In this document: in pieces, positions 1-5,499 of the stretch
How the letters are laid out: every line of letters begins with the position of its first letter
Position numbering within the stretch: position 1 is the first letter of the stretch
DNA from: an uncultured Clostridium sp.
GTDB taxonomy: Bacteria > Bacillota > Clostridia > Lachnospirales > Lachnospiraceae
Direction: 5' to 3'
DNA length: 5,766 nucleotides
Assembly: GCA_958442925.1 (NCBI GenBank)
Contig: CAUCIO010000146.1
Coordinates: 1-5,766, forward strand
Program-made: the position numbers and the translations under genes
Notes under the pieces: generated by a model
What the model was told of the DNA's origin: nothing
Databases searched by the model: none
The model's input: the letters and a program-made list of their open reading frames with translations, nothing else

Positions 1-319
1 AAGCAGGCATTCCCTCTATGCCACGGGAACCACAGGAAGACTGATAGAGGAGGTTACAAATCTGAATGTATATAAGTATCTTCCAGGGCATCTGGGAGGC
101 GCTCAGCAGCTCAGTTCGCAGATTGAACACGATCAGATGGATCTGGTGATCTTTCTCAGAGATCCGTCTACTGCTAAATCTCACGAACCGAATGTCAATA
201 ACGTGGTGATGATTTGCGATATGTACAATATTCCTATAGCGACAAACGTGGCCACAGCAGAGCTTCTGGTTAAATCTTTGGAGCGCGGAGACATGGAGTG
301 GAGGGAAATGTACAGATAG
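1..319 (+). CDS. mgsA: Methylglyoxal synthase-like protein, C-terminal part (5' end outside window)
   Basis: Methylglyoxal synthase converts dihydroxyacetone phosphate to methylglyoxal and phosphate in the cytoplasm, a bypass of lower glycolysis. The reading frame is already open at base 2 and ends with TAG at 317-319. About 105 residues are visible, matching roughly residues 38 to the end of the E. coli enzyme. Seen directly: the phosphate-binding motif YATGTTG, then GGAQQ, then IFLRDP, SHEPNV and IPIATNVATAE, in family order. The Asp of IFLRDP (E. coli Asp91) and the His of SHEP (His98) are present. However, the residue at E. coli Asp71, the catalytic base in GGDQQ, is Ala here (GCT at 101-103), and the Asp101 position is Asn. 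The family assignment is secure, but activity is doubtful. It lies 36 nt before the carboxypeptidase gene and is probably cotranscribed with it. Confidence 0.9.
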   Translation, partial: SRHSLYATGTTGRLIEEVTNLNVYKYLPGHLGGAQQLSSQIEHDQMDLVIFLRDPSTAKSHEPNVNNVVMICDMYNIPIATNVATAELLVKSLERGDMEWREMYR

Positions 320-355
320 ACAGTCAATTCCTTAAGAAAGCAGGAGTAAAACGAC

Positions 356-1321
356 TTGAAGCATTTATTTCGTAAACATATTTTGGGATTAGCAGCCGTG
401 TTTTTTCTGACAGGCTGCAGTGGAAAAACGCTGGAAGAGCCGTATTCCTTTGCGGATCGGGGAAGCAATCTGGGGGTGTCGGAGGGTTCAGCCTCCCTGG
501 CGCCTCTTTTTGCTTCGGAGCTCTGTGTCATCAGCGGAGAGTCCGCTGACGATGGAAGTGAGTTTACCGGAGAAGCGGGGGCAGTGTTCGGCATCACAGA
601 TAAAAACGTAATATACAGCAGAAATGCCTATAAGCAGCTCTATCCAGCCAGTATTACGAAGGTGATGACGGCGCTGATTGCCATAGAAGAAGGGAATCTC
701 TCCGATAGTGTTCAGGTGACAGAGGACGCTGTGATTACAGAATCCGGAGCGTCTCTTTGCGGAATTAAGCCGGGAGATACTCTGACTATGGAGCAGCTGC
801 TGTACGGGCTTTTAATCCCATCTGGAAACGATGCAGCCAACGCTATTGCCGTTCACATGTCCGGCAGCGTGGAGGCCTTTGCCGAGAAGATGAATGATAA
901 AGCCAGACGGCTGGGAGCGACGCAGACTCATTTTAAAAACCCCAGCGGTCTGTCAGATCCAGAGCACTATACAACGGCCTATGACCTTTATTTGATTTTT
1001 AACGAGGCTATGAAGCTTCCAAAATTCCGGGAGATTATAGGAGCCGATGCTTACACTGCCTCCTATACCAATGCCCAGGGAAGTGAAGTTTCCAAGACCT
1101 GGAAGGTAGGAAACTGGTATCAGAATGGAGAGACGGAAACGCCAGAAGGCCTGACTGTGCTGGGAGGAAAGACAGGAACTACCCAGGCTGCCGGTTACTG
1201 TCTGATTATGGCAGAGCAGGACGAGGAAGGGAAGGAGTATATCTCTGTAGTACTAAAAGCTGGGAATCGCCAGGGACTTTACAAAAATATGACCAATATA
1301 ATCACTAAAATTGTCGATTAG
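356..1321 (+). CDS. D-alanyl-D-alanine carboxypeptidase, lipoprotein (peptidase S11, DacA/DacF-like)
   Basis: A penicillin-binding serine peptidase that removes the terminal D-Ala from peptidoglycan pentapeptides on the outer face of the membrane. It is 321 residues long. The three family motifs are present in order: SITK (nucleophile Ser99, Lys102), SGN (156-158) and KTG (272-274). The start is TTG at 356: AGGAG at 342-346 is 9 nt upstream, an in-frame TAA lies at 347, and starting here gives a clean signal peptide (basic MKHLFRKH, hydrophobic core, lipobox LTGC). Cys21 is therefore the likely lipidation site. The protein ends soon after the catalytic domain; it lacks the C-terminal beta domain and amphipathic anchor of E. 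coli PBP5-type enzymes, so the lipid probably replaces that anchor. Residues 22-70 form a low-complexity, Ser/Gly/Glu-rich spacer. It probably shares an operon with the upstream mgsA-like gene. Confidence 0.95.
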   Translation: MKHLFRKHILGLAAVFFLTGCSGKTLEEPYSFADRGSNLGVSEGSASLAPLFASELCVISGESADDGSEFTGEAGAVFGITDKNVIYSRNAYKQLYPASITKVMTALIAIEEGNLSDSVQVTEDAVITESGASLCGIKPGDTLTMEQLLYGLLIPSGNDAANAIAVHMSGSVEAFAEKMNDKARRLGATQTHFKNPSGLSDPEHYTTAYDLYLIFNEAMKLPKFREIIGADAYTASYTNAQGSEVSKTWKVGNWYQNGETETPEGLTVLGGKTGTTQAAGYCLIMAEQDEEGKEYISVVLKAGNRQGLYKNMTNIITKIVD

Positions 1322-1334
1322 TGATTGATTTTTT
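1300..1334 (+). terminator. Putative intrinsic terminator overlapping the carboxypeptidase stop codon
   Basis: AATCACTAA (1300-1308) and TTAGTGATT (1318-1326) form a perfect 9-bp stem around a 9-nt loop, and six T residues follow at 1329-1334. The TAG stop codon (1319-1321) sits in the 3' arm. The stem has only two G-C pairs, so termination may be partial. The 3' arm and T-run also carry the -35 box of the next promoter. Confidence 0.55.
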
Positions 1335-1353
1335 CGGACATTTATACTATAAT
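1325..1353 (+). promoter_or_regulatory. Sigma-A-type promoter for the P-loop protein gene
   Basis: TTGATT at 1325-1330 and a perfect TATAAT at 1348-1353 are separated by 17 bp. Transcription would start near 1360, giving a leader of about 54 nt before the ATG at 1414. A second, weaker pair (TTGATT 1353-1358, 18 bp, TATACA 1377-1382) lies just downstream and could act as an alternative start. Confidence 0.7.
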
Positions 1354-1413
1354 TGATTGCATAATAAAAGATTTTTTATACAACTTAAATAAAGTCCAAG
1401 GAGGAGATTTGAT

Positions 1414-1833
1414 ATGATTCAGATTATTTCGGGAAACAAGGGAAAAGGAAAAACTAAATATCTTCTTGATATGGCGAACACAGCCATTAAAGAATCCACA
1501 GGTTCGATTGTGTATCTGGACAAAAGTTCCAAGCATATGTATGAGCTGAACAATAGGATTCGTTTAATTAATGTAAATGAGTATCCCATCACTTCCAGCG
1601 AGGGCTTTATCGGCTTTATCTGCGGTATTATTTCTCAGGATCATGACCTGGAGCAGATGTACTTCGACAGCTTCTTAAAGCTGGCTTCCTTAGAGGGAGA
1701 GAGCATTGAGGAGACCTTTAAGACACTGCAGGAGATCAGCGAGAAATACCATCTCACATTTGTACTCAGTGTGTCTGAGGACGCGTCGAATCTCCCAGAG
1801 TGCGCTAAATCCAGCGTAGTCGTTTCTTTATAA
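1414..1833 (+). CDS. Small P-loop NTPase-like protein of unknown function
   Basis: A 139-residue cytoplasmic protein with no signal peptide or membrane segment. Seen directly: a Walker A motif, GNKGKGKT (residues 7-14), directly after the first predicted strand, followed by a helix and a second strand, SIVYLDKS (31-38). A terminal strand pair lies near LTFVLSVS and SSVVVSL. The order fits the core of a P-loop NTPase. The Asp36 after the hydrophobic strand might act as a Walker B-like acid, but no convincing Walker B motif is visible. Proteins of this kind in Clostridia are sometimes labelled PilT-like, yet PilT retraction ATPases are far longer (about 340 residues) and have extra motifs that are absent here, so I do not adopt that name. 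The ribosome binding site is strong: AAGGAGG at 1398-1404, 9 nt before the ATG. It has its own promoter and terminator, so it appears monocistronic. Confidence 0.85.
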   Translation: MIQIISGNKGKGKTKYLLDMANTAIKESTGSIVYLDKSSKHMYELNNRIRLINVNEYPITSSEGFIGFICGIISQDHDLEQMYFDSFLKLASLEGESIEETFKTLQEISEKYHLTFVLSVSEDASNLPECAKSSVVVSL

Positions 1834-1870
1834 GATAGCGGCTGTATTTGAAAAAATTACATAGGATATT

Positions 1871-1913
1871 ACAAAAGAGGGGAGAACTGCAGACAGCGGC
1901 TTCCCTTTTTTGT
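1871..1913 (+). terminator. Intrinsic terminator after the P-loop protein gene
   Basis: Bases 1871-1884 pair with 1900-1913 in a 14-bp stem with two G-T wobbles, closing a 15-nt loop. The core is GGGGAG against CTTCCC, followed directly by six T residues (1906-1911). It lies 37 nt past the stop codon and before the next promoter, so it separates the P-loop gene from the downstream operon. Confidence 0.75.
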
Positions 1914-1945
1914 GCGTTATCTTTCCAGTCATTTCCTGAATAGTC

Positions 1946-1974
1946 TTGCACTTTTCAGTGATTCCTTTTATAAT
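1946..1974 (+). promoter_or_regulatory. Sigma-A-type promoter for the HlyD-like/yggS/sepF/ylmH operon
   Basis: TTGCAC at 1946-1951 and a perfect TATAAT at 1969-1974 are 17 bp apart. Transcription would start near 1981, giving a leader of about 22 nt. Because the -35 and -10 boxes fall inside the longest open frame (TTG at 1946), they argue that translation begins at the ATG at 2003, not upstream. Confidence 0.75.
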
Positions 1975-2002
1975 ACATAGGGAAAGGAGACCGGTTAGCA
2001 TC

Positions 2003-3406
2003 ATGGCCAAGACTAAAAAGATAGTACCTTATAGAAAACCTAAAAATTTCAATATAGGTACTCTGATATTTACCCTGATCTTTCTCTATCTGGCTCTTTG
2101 TATTTTTAAATACCTTGGACAGGATAAGATACAGTTTTATGAGGTTGTTGAAGGAAGCATTGTTAATGATAAAACATATACAGGGCTAATTCTGCGGGAA
2201 GAAACTGTAAAGCAGGCAGAGCAGTCAGGATATGTGAATTATTATGTGCGGGAGGGTAAGAAGGCGGCAGCCGGCTCCCGTATCTACTCTTTGGATGAGA
2301 CAGGGGAGCTGGAACATTACCTGGAGGAAAGCCAAGAGGCAGGACAGGCATTTACAGATGAAAATCTGGCTTTGCTGAAGAAGAAACTGGCATCCCTTTG
2401 TCTGTCTTACGATGATTCAGAGTTTTCTTCCGTATATGATGAAAAATATTCTCTGGATGCATCGGTTGTGGAGTTAGTGAACTTTAACGCTCTGGATCAG
2501 CTGGACTCAGAGCTTGAGGCAAAGGGAATCCGCTTTCAACAGATTTATACAGATCAGGCGGGGATTATATCCTATGCCATTGATTCCTATGAAGGGATGG
2601 AGCCGTCGGCTGTCACAGCTGATTCTTTTAAAAAGGAGAATTATAAGAAATCAGTGGGACAGGCTGGAAAGCTGATCGAGGCTGGGACACCGGTCTATAA
2701 GATGATTACTTCTGAGAACTGGTCGGTGCTTTTTCCTCTGACAGAAGAAGATAAAGCAGCGTATGCAGATAAAAATACACTGCGGGTAAAATTTATAGAT
2801 GATAATCTGACCCTATCAGGAAAATACTCACAGATTACAGGGGTAGACGGAGGTTCGTACGGAAAACTGGATTTTGACCGGTTTATGGTACAGTTCATTT
2901 CAGACCGCTTTGCAGAGTTTGAAGTAGTTTCAGAAGCAGAAGAGGGACTTAAGATTCCGGCCACAGCTGTTACAACGAAAGATTTCTTTACTATACCAGT
3001 AGAATTTGCTGCTTCCGGGGGAGATGAGAGTAACGCGGAGACAGGATTTTACAAAGAAGTCTATTCTGAAAGCGGTGAGGCTTCTGTTGTCTTTACTCCG
3101 GCTGATATATACGGCTCGACAGATGAATATTATTATGTGGAGACATCTGAGGACGGAGCCTTCAAAAATGGAGACTACATTGTAAAACAGGATTCCAGCG
3201 AGCGTTACCAGATTGGAGCGACTGCTCCGTTGGAGGGCGTATATAACATTAATAAGGGATATGCAGTATTTAAAAAGATTGAGAAGCTGTCCGGCAACGG
3301 GGAATATTTTACGATTGCCAAGGGTACAGATTACGGTCTTTCTGTGTACGACCATATTGTGCTGGACGCCTCTATGGTGGCAGAGGGAATGATTATTTAC
3401 GAATAG
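2003..3406 (+). CDS. Membrane-anchored HlyD-like (periplasmic adaptor-type) protein
   Basis: A 467-residue protein with one N-terminal membrane segment (about residues 18-36, rich in Leu/Ile/Phe) after a Lys-rich cytoplasmic tail, so most of it should lie outside the membrane. Residues 48-98 look like one half of a lipoyl/barrel-sandwich domain (TGLILREE, SGYVNYYVREGKKAAAG). A helical stretch follows at about 99-185, then the second half (AGIISYAID near 187; LIEAGTPVYKM near 224), and a beta-rich membrane-proximal region (LKIPATAVTTKDFF near 316; GVYNINKGYAVF near 412). This order is that of HlyD/MFP adaptor proteins, which normally bridge a pump to an outer channel. No pump or channel gene is visible here. 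I chose the ATG at 2003 (AAAGGAGA at 1983-1990, 12 nt upstream); the open frame reaches back to TTG 1946, but that would start inside the promoter. The gene ends 19 nt before yggS and leads the division operon. The exact role is unknown. Confidence 0.8.
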   Translation: MAKTKKIVPYRKPKNFNIGTLIFTLIFLYLALCIFKYLGQDKIQFYEVVEGSIVNDKTYTGLILREETVKQAEQSGYVNYYVREGKKAAAGSRIYSLDETGELEHYLEESQEAGQAFTDENLALLKKKLASLCLSYDDSEFSSVYDEKYSLDASVVELVNFNALDQLDSELEAKGIRFQQIYTDQAGIISYAIDSYEGMEPSAVTADSFKKENYKKSVGQAGKLIEAGTPVYKMITSENWSVLFPLTEEDKAAYADKNTLRVKFIDDNLTLSGKYSQITGVDGGSYGKLDFDRFMVQFISDRFAEFEVVSEAEEGLKIPATAVTTKDFFTIPVEFAASGGDESNAETGFYKEVYSESGEASVVFTPADIYGSTDEYYYVETSEDGAFKNGDYIVKQDSSERYQIGATAPLEGVYNINKGYAVFKKIEKLSGNGEYFTIAKGTDYGLSVYDHIVLDASMVAEGMIIYE

Positions 3407-3425
3407 TATAACAGGAGATATCGAT

Positions 3426-4097
3426 ATGATAAAAGAGAATTTAGAAGAGGTTCGGGAAAAAATCCGTCAGGCTTGTCAGAGAAGCGGGCGGAGAGAAGAA
3501 GAGGTAACGCTGATTTCTGTGAGCAAGACAAAACCGGTAGAAATGCTTGAGGAGGCCTATGAGGCTGGTTCCAGGGATTTCGGGGAAAACCGAGTTCAGG
3601 AAATTATGGAAAAATACGGGCAGATGCCGGAAGATGTGCGCTGGCATATGATCGGACACCTTCAGAAAAATAAGGTTCGCCAGGTCATTGATAAAGCGGT
3701 TCTGATTCACTCTGTAGATACAGTGGAACTGGCAGAGCAGATTGAAAAAGACGCAGCGAAGCGTGATCTTACAGTGGATATTCTTTTAGAGGTAAATGTG
3801 GCAGAGGAGGAGAGCAAATTTGGCTTCCGGACAGACCTTCCTCATGTTCACATTAAGGGGCTTATGACAATTGCTCCATTTGTATCGAATTCGGAAGATA
3901 ATCGGGAAGTTTTTAAAAAATTGTATCAATTATATGTTGACATAAGGAGCAAAAACATTGATAATGTTAATATGAGTGTGCTGTCCATGGGAATGACCGG
4001 CGACTATGAAGTTGCCATCGAGGAGGGCGCAACCATGATAAGAGTGGGCACCGGTATTTTCGGAGCCAGGACAAGGAATGGAGAGAGCAGAGTATGA
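3426..4097 (+). CDS. yggS: YggS/YlmE family PLP homeostasis protein
   Basis: A cytoplasmic pyridoxal 5'-phosphate carrier of the COG0325/PLPBP family, with a TIM-barrel fold like the N-terminal domain of alanine racemase. Family members keep vitamin B6 and amino acid pools balanced and have no known enzyme activity. Seen directly: the PLP-lysine motif SVSKTKP (Lys34), GENRVQE, WHMIGHLQKNK (73-83), KFGF (131-134), GLMTIAP (145-151), MSVLSMGM and the phosphate-binding end IRVGTGIFG. The start is ATG 3426, with AGGAG at 3413-3417 (8 nt spacing). The protein is 223 residues, slightly short. Only ten residues separate KFGF from GLM, against 21 in E. coli YggS as I recall it, so a surface helix seems to be missing. 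The last four bases overlap sepF (ATGA), which suggests coupled translation. Confidence 0.93.
   Translation: MIKENLEEVREKIRQACQRSGRREEEVTLISVSKTKPVEMLEEAYEAGSRDFGENRVQEIMEKYGQMPEDVRWHMIGHLQKNKVRQVIDKAVLIHSVDTVELAEQIEKDAAKRDLTVDILLEVNVAEEESKFGFRTDLPHVHIKGLMTIAPFVSNSEDNREVFKKLYQLYVDIRSKNIDNVNMSVLSMGMTGDYEVAIEEGATMIRVGTGIFGARTRNGESRV
3937..3965 (+). promoter_or_regulatory. Possible internal promoter in yggS, reading into sepF-ylmH
   Basis: A perfect TTGACA at 3937-3942 is separated by exactly 17 bp from GATAAT at 3960-3965 (five of six consensus bases). The surrounding segment is locally AT-rich. Transcription would start near 3972, about 120 nt before sepF. The caution is that these bases encode VD and IDN in a stretch that is conserved in the YggS proteins of related Clostridia, so the match may come from the protein sequence. 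Confidence 0.4.
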
Positions 4098-4630
4098 GCA
4101 TTCTGAACAAGATTATGGACACGATGCGGTTAAACGAGGCAGATGACGACGAAGATGACGGATACTTCGATGAGGAATACGAAGAGGAGGAAAGACCGGC
4201 TCGCAGACGTTTATTTAATAAACAGCATAATGACGATTACGAATATGACGAGGAGCCGGAGCAGAGACCAAGATTTCTGTCGAGACCAGCTTCTAATAAT
4301 AACAAGGTAGTGCCGCTGAGAAGAGGCATGGAGGTTTCTTTAATTAAACCTGTATCTATGGAAGACTCCCATGAAATCTGTGAGAGACTTTTAGAGGGAA
4401 AAGCGGTTGTACTGAACCTGGAGGGAATCCATTTAGAAGTTGCCCAGAGAATTATTGATTTTACATGTGGAGCGACTTATTCTATGGATGGAAATCTTCA
4501 GAAAATATCCGGCAGTATTTTTATTGCTACTCCTTCTACAGTAGAGCTGTCCGGAGATTTTCGTGAACTTCTTTCCAATACGCCGTCAGGCACAGGGATG
4601 AACGTCTCAGGTCTCAGCTTTCACTTATAA
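4094..4630 (+). CDS. sepF: Cell division protein SepF
   Basis: SepF binds FtsZ filaments at the inner membrane face and helps tether and bundle the Z-ring in Firmicutes, overlapping in role with FtsA. The protein is 178 residues. The N-terminal MSILNKIMDTMRL is the expected amphipathic membrane-binding helix. It is followed by a very acidic, disordered linker (residues 15-60, with runs of Asp, Glu and Tyr and an Arg patch at 34-39). The globular SepF domain spans about 71-150, with EVSLIKPVS, VVLNLEGI, QRIIDFTCGATYSMDG and IFIATP. The match to the family pattern (FLSGA.YALDG..QK) is clear. About 30 Ser/Gly-rich residues extend beyond the domain. The start overlaps the yggS stop (ATGA); GGAGAG at 4080-4085 lies 8 nt upstream. 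Confidence 0.96.
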   Translation: MSILNKIMDTMRLNEADDDEDDGYFDEEYEEEERPARRRLFNKQHNDDYEYDEEPEQRPRFLSRPASNNNKVVPLRRGMEVSLIKPVSMEDSHEICERLLEGKAVVLNLEGIHLEVAQRIIDFTCGATYSMDGNLQKISGSIFIATPSTVELSGDFRELLSNTPSGTGMNVSGLSFHL

Positions 4631-4636
4631 GAAAAT

Positions 4637-5392
4637 ATGAACAGGGAAGAACAGTTATTAAAAAAACGGATTCTGGATCTGGCAAATCTTTGCTGCCAGC
4701 GGGACATTCCGTCACATACAGATTTTTTGAATCTGAATGAACAGACAGTTTTTCATTCTCTGGAGCGGGATCTGCCGCCTGTACGCTTTGTGCTGACAGG
4801 CGGCTATGAGCCGTCAGAGCGAAAAATTGTCTGTTTTCTGCCGTCCTATGAAGAGGAAACAATGGAGCCGCCTATCAGTATATTAGAAGTTAAACCGGTT
4901 AATGCCCGATTTGCGGAAGCGCTTACCCACAGAGATTATCTGGGCGCGCTGATGAATCTGGGGATTGAGCGGAGTATGCTGGGTGACATTGTCATAAATG
5001 AGGACGGCTGTTTTATTTTCTGCCTGGATAGGATGTCAGAGTATGTTGCTAATGAATTGCGGCAGGTAAGGCATACGGCTGTTTTTTGCCAGTGTGTTTC
5101 GGCAATATCCTGTCAGGTGGAGCAGAGGTATGAGGAGATACGGGGAAGCATAGCTTCTCCCAGGCTTGACAATGTGCTGGCTATGGTGTATCACAGTTCC
5201 AGAACAAAGATTGTCCCGTATATCCAGGGCGAAAAGGTTTTTGTGAATGGACGTCTTGTAACCTCACCGTCTCTTCAGCTGAAGGGCGGAGAGATTGTAT
5301 CAGTTCGGGGAATCGGGAAATTTCAGTTTACAGGTACAGAGAATGAGACGAAAAAGGGCAGAATATTTGTATCTGCCAGGAAATATTGCTGA
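4637..5392 (+). CDS. ylmH: YlmH family S4-domain RNA-binding protein
   Basis: YlmH-type proteins bind the large ribosomal subunit through an S4 domain. B. subtilis YlmH has been linked to ribosome-associated quality control (stalled-chain tailing), and the gene is classically placed in the division cluster. This 251-residue protein shows the family signature LTHRDYLGALMNLGIERSMLGDI (in pieces, residues 96-118) and a C-terminal S4 domain at about 174-232, with RLDNVLAMVYHSSRTK followed by VFVNGRLV and LKGGEIVSVRGIGKF. It ends with the usual basic tail (KKGRIFVSARKY). It starts 6 nt after sepF and has no clear Shine-Dalgarno sequence, so it is probably translated by coupling to sepF. In many Firmicutes divIVA follows this gene; here aroB does. 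Confidence 0.94.
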   Translation: MNREEQLLKKRILDLANLCCQRDIPSHTDFLNLNEQTVFHSLERDLPPVRFVLTGGYEPSERKIVCFLPSYEEETMEPPISILEVKPVNARFAEALTHRDYLGALMNLGIERSMLGDIVINEDGCFIFCLDRMSEYVANELRQVRHTAVFCQCVSAISCQVEQRYEEIRGSIASPRLDNVLAMVYHSSRTKIVPYIQGEKVFVNGRLVTSPSLQLKGGEIVSVRGIGKFQFTGTENETKKGRIFVSARKYC

Positions 5393-5469
5393 TGAGAGGT
5401 AATGTGGCTGGCGCAGTCTGGCCGACATTTGAAGAAAAGACAGAAAGGGCTGCTTTTACCAGATTCTAA
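5392..5469 (+). CDS. Possible 25-residue leader or small ORF between ylmH and aroB
   Basis: An ATG overlaps the ylmH stop by one base (TGATG, 5390-5394) and opens 25 codons ending at TAA 5467-5469. The peptide starts MRGNVAGAVW and ends AAFTRF; it holds one Trp and three Phe. AGGAAA at 5378-5383 lies 8 nt upstream at good spacing. Its stop codon falls in the loop of the hairpin that precedes the aroB ribosome binding site. A frame of this length can occur by chance, and I recognise no family, so the coding claim is tentative. Confidence 0.25.
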   Translation: MRGNVAGAVWPTFEEKTERAAFTRF

Positions 5470-5484
5470 TATCTGGGAAGCAGC
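5449..5484 (+). promoter_or_regulatory. Hairpin directly before the aroB ribosome binding site
   Basis: GCTGCTT (5449-5455) pairs with AAGCAGC (5478-5484), and CCAGAT (5459-5464) pairs with ATCTGG (5471-5476). Together these give a 13-bp, two-part stem with a small internal loop (TTTA side against G) and the 6-nt loop TCTAAT. No T-run follows, so it does not look like an intrinsic terminator. It ends at the base before the GAAGGG Shine-Dalgarno sequence and could affect aroB translation or stabilise the mRNA end. Confidence 0.5.
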
Positions 5485-5490
5485 GAAGGG
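5485..5490 (+). promoter_or_regulatory. aroB ribosome binding site (decides the start)
   Basis: GAAGGG lies 9 nt before the ATG at 5500. Four in-frame ATG codons (5491, 5500, 5512, 5524) compete; this site best supports 5500, because it is too close to 5491 and too far from 5524. Confidence 0.5.
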
Positions 5491-5499
5491 ATGACAGAA

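Noticed and set aside
181..597. 138-codon open frame on the minus strand across the mgsA-like and carboxypeptidase genes
   Set aside because: It covers two recognised + strand genes and their intergenic ribosome binding site, and its translation resembles no known protein.
1361..1380. AT-rich inverted repeat (ATAAAA against TTTTTTAT) in the leader of the P-loop gene
   Set aside because: Only A-T pairs with a 2-nt loop, which would not fold stably; probably simple AT-rich leader sequence.
1834..1945. Possible riboswitch or small gene between the P-loop and HlyD-like genes
   Set aside because: The gap is fully accounted for by a terminator and the following promoter; no conserved riboswitch core or start with a ribosome binding site was seen.
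2930..3355. 141-codon open frame on the minus strand inside the HlyD-like gene
   Set aside because: It lies opposite a well-supported gene, has a composition typical of a reverse-strand shadow, and shows no recognisable domain.
3384..3412. TATAAC at 3407-3412 just before yggS, as a possible separate promoter
   Set aside because: No acceptable -35 box at 16-18 bp upstream (AGGGAA region); the 19-nt gap is better explained as a ribosome binding site within an operon.
5166..5194. TTGACA-17-TATCAC inside ylmH as a promoter for aroB
   Set aside because: The -10 box matches only four of six bases, and the TTGACA comes from the conserved Leu-Asp of the S4 domain; too weak to list.
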